Shown: positions 48,431 through 58,062, numbered from the stretch's first letter. The stretch: DNA of 63,284 nt from Candidatus Zhuqueibacterota bacterium (GCA_016926625.1 JAFGOE010000131.1:1-63284), one strand, 5' to 3'. Translations and numbers: made by a program. The notes: a model not told the origin generated them from the sequence alone.

Positions 48431-48666
48431 TGCCATGACATTCCCGCAGAGTGGTTGAAGCAAATCCCTGGTGGTTCCATTCAGCACCCGCTGGTCGCAG
48501 GAGATTGCTTCGCGCTTCCCAGAAAGTGGAATCGCTCGCGATGACAGCATTATACTTGCCATGACATTCCCGCAGAGTGGTTGAAGCAAATCCCTGGTGG
48601 TTCCATTCAGCACCCGCTGGTCGCAGGAGATTGCTTCGCGCTACACAGAAAGTGGAATCGCTCGCA
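48431..48666. repeat. Tandem pair of a 109-bp repeat element
   Basis: Copies at 48431-48540 and 48557-48666 are almost identical, differing mainly at a four-base site (TTCC versus TACA), and are separated by 16 bases. On the minus strand each contains GCGAGCGATTCC and GCGCGAAGCAATCTCC, a motif class found as dispersed intergenic repeats in many bacteria. An ORF across them is repetitive and not a gene. Confidence 0.85.
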
Positions 48667-48711
48667 AATACAGCGTGAATGCGAGAGAATATCAGAAAGA
48701 AGTCTAATTAC

Positions 48712-48740
48712 TTGACTTTTAAATAAATTTCTTTTATATT
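48712..48740 (+). promoter_or_regulatory. Sigma-70-type promoter of the queH operon
   Basis: TTGACT, 17 bases, TATATT; the spacer start TTTAAAT is the same as in the distal atp promoter. The predicted start is about 85 bp before queH. Confidence 0.78.
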
Positions 48741-48833
48741 TTAACTTTACGTGACTTAAATCCAGATAACGATCACTAGCTCATCAAATTAGGTGTCGCC
48801 CAATTTCCATTAATCTACTGATGCGGATGGCTA

Positions 48834-49385
48834 ATGAATATGGATCAACAGAGAAGAGAAAAATTACTATTTCACATTTGCTGCGCACCGGACGCGACGG
48901 TTGTTGCTGAACGGCTTGAGCCGGATTACGATATCACCGGATATTTTTATAATCCGAACATCCATCCACAATCCGAATACACGCTACGCGTTAACGAGAT
49001 GGAAGAGTTGGCCCGGGAGATTGGTTTAAAACTCATCGTTGGGCCTTACGATGCAGATCGATGGTTTGATCTTGTGAAGGGAATGGAGGATGAGCCAGAG
49101 GGCGGTGCTCGTTGCGAGGTGTGTTTTCGGATGCGCCTGGAATCCACTGCCAGGTTGGCGCAGGAACAAGGATTCGATTTTTTTACGACTGTCCTGACCG
49201 TCAGTCCGCACAAAAACGCCGATCTGATCAACGCCATCGGTTCTGAAATGAGCGCGAAATACGCGGTACAGTTCTTATCTGCCAATTTCAAGAAAAAAGA
49301 TGGGTTCAAGCGAAGCATCGAGTTGAGTAAAATCTACGGTCTCTATCGCCAGAATTATTGCGGATGTATCTACAGCAAACGCTAA
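48834..49385 (+). CDS. queH: Epoxyqueuosine reductase QueH
   Basis: This 183-residue enzyme of the non-QueG type performs the last step of queuosine synthesis in tRNA. It has the adjacent cysteines in LLFHICCAPD, then CEVC and the C-terminal YCGC, which together bind the cluster and metal. It is the first gene of a co-directional group with an AmrS-like protein and the ECF-S/TonB fusion. Confidence 0.94.
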   Translation: MNMDQQRREKLLFHICCAPDATVVAERLEPDYDITGYFYNPNIHPQSEYTLRVNEMEELAREIGLKLIVGPYDADRWFDLVKGMEDEPEGGARCEVCFRMRLESTARLAQEQGFDFFTTVLTVSPHKNADLINAIGSEMSAKYAVQFLSANFKKKDGFKRSIELSKIYGLYRQNYCGCIYSKR

Positions 49386-49404
49386 ACTGGTGCAACAATA
49401 GGTT

Positions 49405-50430
49405 ATGAACATGAAAGAAGCCTTGTTTTATACAAAAATTTCAGGGGACGGAGTACAATGCGACCTCTGTCCTCATCTGTGCAAATTGAAAGACGGCCAG
49501 AGCGGGATCTGTAAGGTGAGGAAAAACATCAAGGGTACGCTCTACACCCTGGTGTATGGGCGAGCGATCGCCGTTCATGTGGATCCGATCGAAAAAAAAC
49601 CTCTGTTTCATGTAAGCCCCGGTTCTCGATCGTTCTCGATCGCCACGGTAGGTTGTAATTTCAAGTGCACTTTTTGTCAAAACAGCTCGATTTCCCAAGT
49701 TTCGGATCGCACAGATGTGGAGAACACAGGAACGTATATAATTCCCGAGCAGATCGTAGCGGAGGCGATCAACCAGGGATGTCGATCCATAGCGTATACA
49801 TATACCGAACCGACAATATTTTTCGAATATGCCTATGACACCAGCAAGCTTGCGGCAGCGAAAGGTCTTCTAAACCTTTTCGTCTCCAATGGTTACATCA
49901 ATCCCGAACCCTTGAACCTGATCAGTCCTTATCTCGACGCCGCAAATATCGATCTGAAAAGTTTTAATGATGAATTTTATAAAAAAAATGTAGGCGCTCG
50001 GCTGCACCCCGTTCTTGATACATTGAAGTTGATGAAGGAACGGAATATATGGCTCGAGGTAACCACGCTCATCATTCCCTCGCTCAATGATGCTGATAAA
50101 GATTTGAAAGACATCGCCACATTCATCGTGAACGAGCTTGGAGCCGAGACCCCCTGGCATATCAGTCGTTTTTATCCGCAGTACAAGTTGATGCACATCG
50201 ATGCCACCCCTGTGTCCACATTGGAAAGGGCACGGAATATCGGACTCCGTGCTGGTCTGCGATATGTCTACACAGGGAATGTCACCGGCGATGCCGGTGA
50301 ATCGACATACTGTTATCATTGCGGCAAGAAACTGATCCATCGATATGGCTTTAGGTTGCTTGAGCAACACATTATCGATCAACGATGTGAATATTGTGGA
50401 ACCCCAATAGACGGGATCGAGCTTGGTTAA
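49405..50430 (+). CDS. amrS: AmrS-type radical SAM protein (AmmeMemoRadiSam family)
   Basis: This 341-residue radical SAM protein has the cluster motif CNFKCTFC, an N-terminal cysteine pair region (CDLCPHLC) and a C-terminal rubredoxin-like zinc knuckle (CYHCGKK, CEYCG). The length and motifs fit the AmmeMemoRadiSam family, whose role is unknown. The usual Memo and AMMECR1 partner genes are not next to it. It overlaps the next gene by eight bases. Confidence 0.88.
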   Translation: MNMKEALFYTKISGDGVQCDLCPHLCKLKDGQSGICKVRKNIKGTLYTLVYGRAIAVHVDPIEKKPLFHVSPGSRSFSIATVGCNFKCTFCQNSSISQVSDRTDVENTGTYIIPEQIVAEAINQGCRSIAYTYTEPTIFFEYAYDTSKLAAAKGLLNLFVSNGYINPEPLNLISPYLDAANIDLKSFNDEFYKKNVGARLHPVLDTLKLMKERNIWLEVTTLIIPSLNDADKDLKDIATFIVNELGAETPWHISRFYPQYKLMHIDATPVSTLERARNIGLRAGLRYVYTGNVTGDAGESTYCYHCGKKLIHRYGFRLLEQHIIDQRCEYCGTPIDGIELG

Positions 50431-53230
50431 CTATCACCGGACGAAGACATTGAACTATGTGGTCATGGCGATTTACATTGCCGTGATCATTGCCGTCGGT
50501 TTGCTGTTTATACAGATCCCTAATGTGGAGATGATTACGGCTACTATTTTCACTGCAGGATACCTTTTAGGAGCTAAGAAAGGATTATTAGTGGCTCTTT
50601 CCGGGGAATTAATTTTTTCGCTGCTCAATCCGTTTGGTGCACCTAATCCACCGTTACTCCTGGCCCAGCTCATCTCGATGGGACTCGTGGGGTATGCTGG
50701 CAGCCTTCTCTATCGGATGAATAAATATGTACCTTCGTTTTTTACCAGGTCATTGCAATTAGGAATAGCCGGTTTTATCCTGACTTTGATTTACGATCTG
50801 CTTACCACGTTCAGCTTCGCTATCATACTGGCGGAGACGCCGACGCAGATATTCGCCACGACACTTTCCGGTCTGGTCATGGGATTGCCGTTCACGTTTA
50901 TTCATCTGGCCGGTAATACGCTTATTTTTGCTATTATCATCCCCATACTGCTCAACGCATTGCAGAAGATCGATTATTTTAAACCCCGGTTATCGGCAGT
51001 AATGCTCATGCTTGCAGTTTTCTTTCTGTCTTCCTTACCCACAGGCCATGCGAACACACGCGGTGTGGTGACTGAAAGCGATAGGCGATTTCATATCAGC
51101 TATCCAACGCGGCAAGATGACTGTGCAGTTGAATCAATCTATGAATTTGACTCAGCACTCGTCATCGAAAAGATTGAGCCGTATGTGCACGATGCGCCCG
51201 TCGATGCATCGATGGGCACAATTCGTAAGCTGGATTCTGCGTTATCATCCCGTTCAACCGCCGGTTCGGCTCGCGCGTTAATTGCCGACTCACGGCCGGC
51301 ATCGGCCGTCGAAATGTATCTCGGTGTTGCTATGAGCGCAATCCAGGACACGGTCGGGATATCCACAGACACAACGTTTTATGACTCTTTGCAATCGCCC
51401 TTTGAACGGTCGACTGAGGATTCAACCATGTCAGGCGGCGATATTGCTGCGAAAAAAAAATCTCGGATAAAATTAAGGATATTCGAACACGATACGACGA
51501 TGGCAGAGCTTCACAGGAGAACGGCGATCACCTGTACACATCAGTCGATACAGCACCAGATTTACCAGAACATGAGCGATATTTTGAATCTGCTGCCAGG
51601 ATTCTATTCACCGCGACTGAACAGACCAGGGGAGAGCGTCGATGTATATCGACATGGTCTGACCGGTGCCTATGTCGATTTCATGTATGACGGTCGCCCT
51701 CTAAAGGATCCGATAACTGGTATTTATAATTTAAATCTGGTTCCCATCGAAGGGCTCGAAAAAATTGTGATTCCATGTGGTTCAGGAACAGCACTCGTCG
51801 ATAATCCTATCAAATTACATAGCGAAGGCTTCGGCGATAACGAACCTTACTCCCGTGTTTATTTTCATATTGGTCCTTCGGAATTTAGCGACACCGATGT
51901 GGCTTTCGGGCGACGCGTCTCCAACAAGGCAGATGCCATGTTCGGTGTGACGCTGAAAGGTAACGACGGACCCTTGCGACCCGAATCGTATGAACATCAT
52001 CAGGGAAGGGCATTTATACGTTTTGCGCAATCAGAGCGATGGCATTGGCATTATTCATGGATGTACAATCGGCTAAAATATCATGCGATTGGTATGAAAT
52101 TAGATACCGGGAGGTACGCGACTCCGGATGGACGCTCGTTGATCTATCGGAACGACCATACATTGACCTTACAAGGAAGTGTATTTAATGCGCATTATCG
52201 GAACTTCATCAGTAAACTCTATTTCTCGCGCGAGACGGTCAAATATTCGGATGATGGGTATGATATCAAATATGATGAAGATGCGAACTATATAGGTTTC
52301 AGTTCGCAACTTGAACAACAGTATCGGAATCTGAAATACAACCTTTTCACCCGGGTTGAGCACGACTGGGTGCGCGCATACGCGTTCGGGGAGAAGAAAA
52401 ATACACTGTATACGGTTGGTCTGGATGGATGTTGGAGCTTTGCAGACCATGTGTATTTAAACACCATGATTGGATCGGATGGCCGCAGTGACCTGGATCA
52501 GACGATAAAATATCATTTTTCGCTGGATTGGCTGCCCACGCCCAGATACCGCCTTTCGTCAGGTCTGAAACGATATCCCCGCTACCCGTCACTCTACGAG
52601 CTACATGCGCTGGATCGAGAGCTTGCTCACACCGAATTAACCGCGGAGAGGATCGATCATGTTTACGTGGCGCTAACTGCGAAACCGTTCGATGCCCTGG
52701 TGTTGGAGACGACGGCATTCATGAATCGTATCGTCGATCCGATCGATCTGATAAGCGTAGATAACGCTTCAATAGCTTATCGGAATCTGGAAGAACGACG
52801 ATATACAGGCCTTGATGTTCATGTTAAGTTTGATTTTTGTAAAGATTTCTTTATCGGGTCCGTATTGAACTATGTGGATCGAGACGACGAAAAGATTTCA
52901 GTGATTCCAAAGTTGAAAATCAATAGTCATCTGGCGTATGAAAATACGTTTTTTAACGGCGACCTGGTAACCCATGTGAGAGTCGAAGGTGTGTTCCTTA
53001 ATGAACGGTGGGGCATCTTTAGCCAGAGCCCTTACGGGCATGATGTCTCTGTGATCAATTTGCCGAACGATTATATACTCAATATTGTCGGTTTTTTTCG
53101 AATACTTAAAGCGTTTGAGGGTTATCTTAGTTTTGAGAACATATTGAGACGAGATTATCAGTATATACCAGGATATCCCATGCCCGATCAGGTGTTCCAT
53201 TACGGATTGAGATGGGAATTTTGGGATTGA
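50423..53230 (+). CDS. Fusion of an ECF-S-like membrane domain to a TonB-dependent receptor
   Basis: This 935-residue frame has two parts with different destinations. Residues 1-190 carry six membrane helices in an ECF transporter S-component-like pattern (FTAGYLLGAKKGLLVALSGE; NPFGAPNPPLLLAQLISMG). A seventh hydrophobic stretch ends in a signal-peptidase-like site (FFLSSLPTGHANT). After a linker comes a TonB plug-like region (MSDILNLLPGFYSPRLNRPG; GLEKIVIPCGSGTALV) and a barrel ending RWEFWD. The start is a TTG overlapping the amrS stop. The fused frame, with no stop or frameshift at the join, is unusual. The substrate is unknown; nearby queH hints at a queuosine precursor only as inference. 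Confidence 0.82.
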   Translation: MVNYHRTKTLNYVVMAIYIAVIIAVGLLFIQIPNVEMITATIFTAGYLLGAKKGLLVALSGELIFSLLNPFGAPNPPLLLAQLISMGLVGYAGSLLYRMNKYVPSFFTRSLQLGIAGFILTLIYDLLTTFSFAIILAETPTQIFATTLSGLVMGLPFTFIHLAGNTLIFAIIIPILLNALQKIDYFKPRLSAVMLMLAVFFLSSLPTGHANTRGVVTESDRRFHISYPTRQDDCAVESIYEFDSALVIEKIEPYVHDAPVDASMGTIRKLDSALSSRSTAGSARALIADSRPASAVEMYLGVAMSAIQDTVGISTDTTFYDSLQSPFERSTEDSTMSGGDIAAKKKSRIKLRIFEHDTTMAELHRRTAITCTHQSIQHQIYQNMSDILNLLPGFYSPRLNRPGESVDVYRHGLTGAYVDFMYDGRPLKDPITGIYNLNLVPIEGLEKIVIPCGSGTALVDNPIKLHSEGFGDNEPYSRVYFHIGPSEFSDTDVAFGRRVSNKADAMFGVTLKGNDGPLRPESYEHHQGRAFIRFAQSERWHWHYSWMYNRLKYHAIGMKLDTGRYATPDGRSLIYRNDHTLTLQGSVFNAHYRNFISKLYFSRETVKYSDDGYDIKYDEDANYIGFSSQLEQQYRNLKYNLFTRVEHDWVRAYAFGEKKNTLYTVGLDGCWSFADHVYLNTMIGSDGRSDLDQTIKYHFSLDWLPTPRYRLSSGLKRYPRYPSLYELHALDRELAHTELTAERIDHVYVALTAKPFDALVLETTAFMNRIVDPIDLISVDNASIAYRNLEERRYTGLDVHVKFDFCKDFFIGSVLNYVDRDDEKISVIPKLKINSHLAYENTFFNGDLVTHVRVEGVFLNERWGIFSQSPYGHDVSVINLPNDYILNIVGFFRILKAFEGYLSFENILRRDYQYIPGYPMPDQVFHYGLRWEFWD

Positions 53231-53291
53231 CGGGTGTATTAAATAGTTATTTGTTTGCATCAACCAGATGTAATCTTTGATATTAATATAC

Positions 53292-54089
53292 ATGTTGCAA
53301 CAAAAATTAAAAGTAATATCCGCAAGTCGCCGATTGGATATGGTGGGTGGGTACCCGGACTTATTGGCAGAGGTACTCCAGAAGCGTTGTCCCCCGAAGG
53401 GTGTGCATACACTGGTCTTATGGACGAAGAATGCGTCGAACCTGTTTAACCATAAGGAGTTGTCGCAACGTATCAGACAGTATTCTCAGCTATTTGTTCA
53501 TTATACAGTGACCGGTATGGGGGGGAGTTCCATCGAGCCGTTCGTTCCGGATACAGAACAGGCGATGTCGGTGCTGCCAGATCTGATAAAACTGGTCGGT
53601 TCTCCGCGACGGATACGTTTCCGCTTCGATCCGATCGTCCATTTTGTACTTCCTGATGGAGATCGGTTTAGCAATCTGCACTATTTTGAAACCCTTGCAC
53701 CGCGAGTAGGGAAATTGGGGATAACCGATGTATCCATCAGCTGGATGTCGGCGTATATAAAGGTCGTCGAGCGGTTGCGGCGGCATCAGATTGAGACTGA
53801 AAGTGTATCAGAAGAGATGAGAGCGGAGGAAGCTATATATCTCGAACGAGTGGCACGTGATAATGGGCTTGCGATTCACTGGTGCTGCGTGCCTGAATTT
53901 CCGCTTTCCCGATGTATCGATGGGGATCTATTGAATGAGCTACACCCCCTGGGCTGGAAGTGCAGCACGGAAAAAGCGGGTGGACAACGACAACACTGCG
54001 GTTGCATGAAGAGTTGGGATATTGGGTGGTATCATAAGTGTAAGCATGGATGTTTATATTGTTATGGGAATCCTGTGGAAAAGCCGTAA
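53292..54089 (+). CDS. DUF1848 family protein
   Basis: This protein of about 265 residues begins MLQQKLKVISASRR, with a longer TTG start at 53277 possible, and ends with the cysteine cluster CGCMKSWDIGWYHKCKHGCLYCY, the DUF1848 signature that suggests an iron-sulfur site. An aspartate-rich RFDPI motif is also conserved. The function is unknown. It lies 61 bp after the fusion gene. Confidence 0.88.
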   Translation: MLQQKLKVISASRRLDMVGGYPDLLAEVLQKRCPPKGVHTLVLWTKNASNLFNHKELSQRIRQYSQLFVHYTVTGMGGSSIEPFVPDTEQAMSVLPDLIKLVGSPRRIRFRFDPIVHFVLPDGDRFSNLHYFETLAPRVGKLGITDVSISWMSAYIKVVERLRRHQIETESVSEEMRAEEAIYLERVARDNGLAIHWCCVPEFPLSRCIDGDLLNELHPLGWKCSTEKAGGQRQHCGCMKSWDIGWYHKCKHGCLYCYGNPVEKP

Positions 54090-54103
54090 CCTGAAAAAGC
54101 TGT

Positions 54104-54258
54104 GACCACAGAGCCGTCCTCCAGACCACCCATTGTATGGATTAAAAAAATATCTACTTTATAGACTAATTAATAATAATTTTAAATTCAATTCGATAGG
54201 AATTCTCTTTGGGGATTTGAGGGTGGGGCTCTTTGCTCTCTGTGTCCTCCGTGGTTAA
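54104..54258. repeat. MITE-like CTCTGTG repeat, degraded copy
   Basis: The ends read ACCACAGAG on the left and CTCTGTG...GTGGTTA on the right. The right half matches the repeat at 61830-61950 (CCCCACCC, CAAAT, CCCC in reverse), while the left half has decayed. It precedes the MFS gene. Confidence 0.6.
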
Positions 54259-54314
54259 CACTTTACGTGCTTTGTGTTTAACACTTTTTAAAAACAAATG
54301 AAGGAGTTCGGAAT

Positions 54315-55607
54315 ATGACAGAATACGGTCAGGCATTGCGGCAGAAGGAACCATCGACGGCGTATCGTTGGATTGTGCTTATATTTATAAGTCTCGCGAT
54401 GTTTGGTAATTACTATGTATACGACAGCATCGCACCAATCGCAGATATGCTGAAGGAGTCGTTAAAATTTACAGATGCGAATATCGGGCAATTGTATTCA
54501 TTTTACAGCATTGCAGCGATAATTATCCTGCTGCTGGGTGGGATCATCATCGACAGGTACGGCACTAAAAAATCAATTATCTTGTTTGGTTCAATTAGTA
54601 CCGTAGCAGCGATTATTACCGCATCGTCCTCAAACCTTAACATCATGTTAGCAGGACGATTCTTGTTGGGCATTGGTTCCGAACCGCTCATTGTGGCGGT
54701 AACTACGGCGCTGGCCAAATGGTTCAAAGGTAAGGAGTTGAGCTTCGCATTTGGCATCAATCTAACTATCGCTCGTCTGGGCTCCGTAACTGCAGATAAC
54801 TCACCCACTCTCGCTAAGGGACTCTATGCGACCTGGCAGCAACCACTGTACTTAGCCGCGGTACTTTCATTGTTCTGCATAATCGGAGCAGTCGCCTATT
54901 ACATTCTGGAACGCTCTGCCGAGAAGAAATATTCTCTCGGCACGGCGGGTGAGGTTGATAAACTGGTCCTGAAAGATCTGTTCGTATTCAGCAAGTCGTT
55001 TTGGTTCATCGTAGGACTATGTTTAACATTTTATTCGGCCATATTCCCGTTCCGCAGCTTCGCTATAAAATATTTTATGGAAGCCCATACAAGTAGTCGG
55101 GAGCTGGCAGGCTTCCTTAATAGTGTGTTACCGTTTTCAGCGATGTTCGCCACTCCTCTGTTCGGACTTTTAGTGGACAAGGTTGGTAAGAGGACTTTGC
55201 TGATGATCTTTGGATCGATTCTGCTGATGCCGGTCTATCTGATGATGGCTTACTCAGGTATTTCATTGTATGTACCCATTGCTATCATGGGTGTGGCGTT
55301 CTCCCTGATCCCGGCTGTGATGTGGCCTTCAGTGGCGTATATTGTGGATTCGAAACGATTGGGCACGGCGTATTCGGTAATGACGCTGATCCAACAGATC
55401 GGACTGGCGGGTATAAACTGGATCATCGGGTCGCTCAATGATGTGGGTCAGGCCAGCGCAGCGAACCCAGCCGGGTATAACCATGGGATGTGGGTGTTCT
55501 CGACGCTTGGATTTTTAGCGTTGTTCTTCGCTCTGATGCTGAGGAGATCGGAGAAGAGCGAAGGTGGCCATGGATTGGACAGGAGCATGAAAGACATGCA
55601 GCAGTAA
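54315..55607 (+). CDS. Major facilitator superfamily transporter
   Basis: This 430-residue protein has about 12 hydrophobic segments and the MFS loop motif GGIIIDRYGTKKS between helices 2 and 3. In the second half the related motif is GLLVDKVGKRT. The start ATG follows AAGGAG. It begins just downstream of a MITE-like repeat. The substrate cannot be named from sequence. Confidence 0.9.
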   Translation: MTEYGQALRQKEPSTAYRWIVLIFISLAMFGNYYVYDSIAPIADMLKESLKFTDANIGQLYSFYSIAAIIILLLGGIIIDRYGTKKSIILFGSISTVAAIITASSSNLNIMLAGRFLLGIGSEPLIVAVTTALAKWFKGKELSFAFGINLTIARLGSVTADNSPTLAKGLYATWQQPLYLAAVLSLFCIIGAVAYYILERSAEKKYSLGTAGEVDKLVLKDLFVFSKSFWFIVGLCLTFYSAIFPFRSFAIKYFMEAHTSSRELAGFLNSVLPFSAMFATPLFGLLVDKVGKRTLLMIFGSILLMPVYLMMAYSGISLYVPIAIMGVAFSLIPAVMWPSVAYIVDSKRLGTAYSVMTLIQQIGLAGINWIIGSLNDVGQASAANPAGYNHGMWVFSTLGFLALFFALMLRRSEKSEGGHGLDRSMKDMQQ

Positions 55608-55829
55608 TCGGAAAGTGAACGCTATTTGGAAATATGATTATAGTGCAGTGTTAATTCGGGTACAGCAGTTAGTTGCCATTTCAGTTCGTCATCTGCCTGG
55701 CTCGTTTTTAATGCTTATTCACATGGAAGTGAAATTGATTAAATAATGATAAACTTATAATTTGATGCAGACATCTGACCAGATGTCACTTGACCGGCTT
55801 TGCAAGGTAAATGATAAAGGAAATTGATT

Positions 55830-56426
55830 ATGACGACTCTTTATTTTATGCGACACGCAGAAAGCGTGGCGAATCAGCGCAGGATTTTGGCATCTCAATC
55901 GGACTACCCGTTGTCGGAGAAAGGCAAGCGAGATGCTGCAGAGATCGCTAAAAAATTTAGTAAAGAGCATCATTTAACCAGGATCATCTCGTCCCCGTTA
56001 CAGAGGGCTGTGCAAACGGCTGAGCCGTTTGCCAAATTATTTAATCTGGAAATCGAGACCAATTCCGATCTGATTGAGCAGCATCTGGGAAAATTTACCA
56101 ACATGCCTTATGAGCAAGCAATAGTTGATCCTGATTATCAGAATAATAAGGCACAGCGATGGAATTGGGTGCCAGCAGGAGGTGGTGAATCATACGAGAT
56201 GATAGCGGGCCGCATCGAACGGTTCCTGCAGTCTTTGGATCATCATGCGGCGGATAATCATATTCTAGTCTTATCCCATGCCGTTACCATGCGGCTAGTA
56301 CGGGCGTTGTTGGAAAACAGTATTCCTGAGTACAACACAGATCTGGCAGAAAACGGCGAGATATGGAAGATTCAACTCGGGAAGTTAAAATCGAAACACA
56401 GCGTATCTGTTCTTAGCTTTAATTGA
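55830..56426 (+). CDS. Histidine phosphatase family protein
   Basis: This protein of 198 residues has the catalytic RHA motif (YFMRHAES, where most members have RHGE) and the second histidine in ILVLSHAVTMRL. It belongs to the phosphoglycerate-mutase-like branch. The AAGGA site favours the ATG at 55830 over the TTG at 55824. The substrate is unknown. Confidence 0.88.
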   Translation: MTTLYFMRHAESVANQRRILASQSDYPLSEKGKRDAAEIAKKFSKEHHLTRIISSPLQRAVQTAEPFAKLFNLEIETNSDLIEQHLGKFTNMPYEQAIVDPDYQNNKAQRWNWVPAGGGESYEMIAGRIERFLQSLDHHAADNHILVLSHAVTMRLVRALLENSIPEYNTDLAENGEIWKIQLGKLKSKHSVSVLSFN

Positions 56427-56552
56427 TGCTGAATGTTTTATGTGTACCTCTACCGCGAAGGGATATGCTGCATCGTTACGGTAGTGACGGTGCGCCGCAT
56501 ATAGCAAACACTATGGTAAAACCATGACTTACTATAAATTTACTGGATTATA

Positions 56553-57158
56553 ATGAACCAACGTGCTAGACAAATTATGGAGTCCACATCCGTTTGGGTA
56601 TCGTCGATATTCAGTCCGATGATGATTCCGGTATATTCATTCGCGTTATTGATTTTCAGTCAGACTGACGACGGATTACCCATAAAAAGTGTGCGCTACA
56701 TACTGGCTATCATCTTTGCTTCATTTCTGCATGTTATCCCTATCGTGCGGATGAAGATCGCCGGAAGGATAAAATCGTTCGACATCATCTCACGCGAGAA
56801 AAGGATTATCCCCTTGCTCTATAGTATCCTGATATACATCCTCGGATATTTTATTTTGCACGTTTTGGCCTCCTCTGTGATGACGCGTGCGTTGATGGTA
56901 TGCTACGTCGTCAATACGATCATCGTGTTCATCATCACCAACTGGTGGAAGATCAGCATCCATACCATCGGTATCAGCGGACCGCTGGTCGTGTTGGCGT
57001 ATACATTCGGTCCAGTCGTATACCCTTTTTTCCTGCTTATTCCACTGGTCGGTGTATCTCGCATTATCATGAAGCGGCATACATGGGGACAGGTTATCGC
57101 CGCTTCCATCATCGGTGTCGTGGTTACGGTCCTGCTGGTCGAATTATTTTATCTGTAA
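56553..57158 (+). CDS. Degenerate PAP2-like membrane protein
   Basis: This 201-residue protein has six hydrophobic segments and the order of PAP2 phosphatase motifs in weakened form: SREKRIIP, then SIHTIG for PSGH, then SRIIMKRHTWGQ for SRxxxxxHxxxD, with Q where D is expected. The loss of the aspartate suggests altered or lost phosphatase activity. Confidence 0.7.
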   Translation: MNQRARQIMESTSVWVSSIFSPMMIPVYSFALLIFSQTDDGLPIKSVRYILAIIFASFLHVIPIVRMKIAGRIKSFDIISREKRIIPLLYSILIYILGYFILHVLASSVMTRALMVCYVVNTIIVFIITNWWKISIHTIGISGPLVVLAYTFGPVVYPFFLLIPLVGVSRIIMKRHTWGQVIAASIIGVVVTVLLVELFYL

Positions 57159-57240
57159 CATGTTGTGTTACATAGAACAGGAAATTATCGGATTTAATAT
57201 AATATAGAACAGTTGTTTACAATTTAGCCTGGAGAATCAA

Positions 57241-58062
57241 ATGGCACAAAAAAAGATGAAATGTGATAAGATAACGTTTAAAGTGGCCGACTTTAATGGT
57301 GAGGTCATGGGAATCTTCGATTGGGGAAAAGGGCGGGAAGATCTTTTCGATAGATACTATAAAATCGAAGAGATGGATGATCCTGAAAAGGTCATGTCGC
57401 AATTGCAAAAATTAATCGATGATGACCCGGAGTTTATTGAAGCCTATAACAGTCTTGGCTGGTGGGAATATCAATTCCAGAACTATGGAAATGCCGTTTC
57501 ATTATTCTATTTCGCTTACGACATCTGTACTGAGGTCATTCCGATCGATTTCAGGGGGAAAATCGATTGGGGTTTTTTGGAGAACAGACCGTTTCTGCGT
57601 ACTATGGAGGGTCTGGCGCAGAGTTTTCTTGCTACAAACAGATATGAGGATTCTATTGATGTCTGCAAGGATATTTTAAAGTACAATCCCAACGATAACC
57701 AGGGAATTCGAGCGTTGATCATTGAAAATTATTTACATGTCGGTGATTATAAAAACATTTTGAAGATATGCAGACAATATTCAGACGATACATTACCTGA
57801 TACGTTGTACGGAAAATTTATTGCCCACTACCGATTGAATCAAATGGAGAAGGCCAAAGAGAGTCTAAAGGATGCGTATGTTTACGCTCCTAACATTGCG
57901 CACGAAGTGATCAAAAAAAAGCACAAATTCTCAAAGAAGGAAGAGACGATGGGCATAATAGCCGGAAGTGCTGAGGAAGGTTTTTATTTTTGGTCACGAA
58001 CAAGACATATATGGAATGAGCCTGGTATTGTCGACTATGTAAAAATGAACTTAAGCTTATAA
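57241..58062 (+). CDS. TPR-containing protein
   Basis: This 273-residue soluble protein has TPR-like helical repeats (FIEAYNSLGWWEYQFQNYGNAVSLFYFAY; LAQSFLATNRYEDSIDVCKDIL) and the segment IDWGFLENRPFLRTMEGLA, which I recognise from uncharacterised TPR proteins. The start has GGAG upstream. The role is unknown. Confidence 0.82.
   Translation: MAQKKMKCDKITFKVADFNGEVMGIFDWGKGREDLFDRYYKIEEMDDPEKVMSQLQKLIDDDPEFIEAYNSLGWWEYQFQNYGNAVSLFYFAYDICTEVIPIDFRGKIDWGFLENRPFLRTMEGLAQSFLATNRYEDSIDVCKDILKYNPNDNQGIRALIIENYLHVGDYKNILKICRQYSDDTLPDTLYGKFIAHYRLNQMEKAKESLKDAYVYAPNIAHEVIKKKHKFSKKEETMGIIAGSAEEGFYFWSRTRHIWNEPGIVDYVKMNLSL

Larger units (their letters stand above)
48273..48833. other. 561-bp intergenic region with repeats and divergent promoters
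   Basis: It contains the desulfhydrase promoter, the 109-bp tandem repeat and the promoter for queH. No gene is supported. Confidence 0.7.

Noticed and set aside
48431..48666. Possible CRISPR array
   Set aside because: There are only two copies of a 109-bp unit with a 16-base gap. Repeat and spacer sizes do not fit CRISPR and no cas gene is near.
49405..50430. Complete AmmeMemoRadiSam system
   Set aside because: Only the radical SAM member is present. No Memo-like or AMMECR1-like gene lies in the window.
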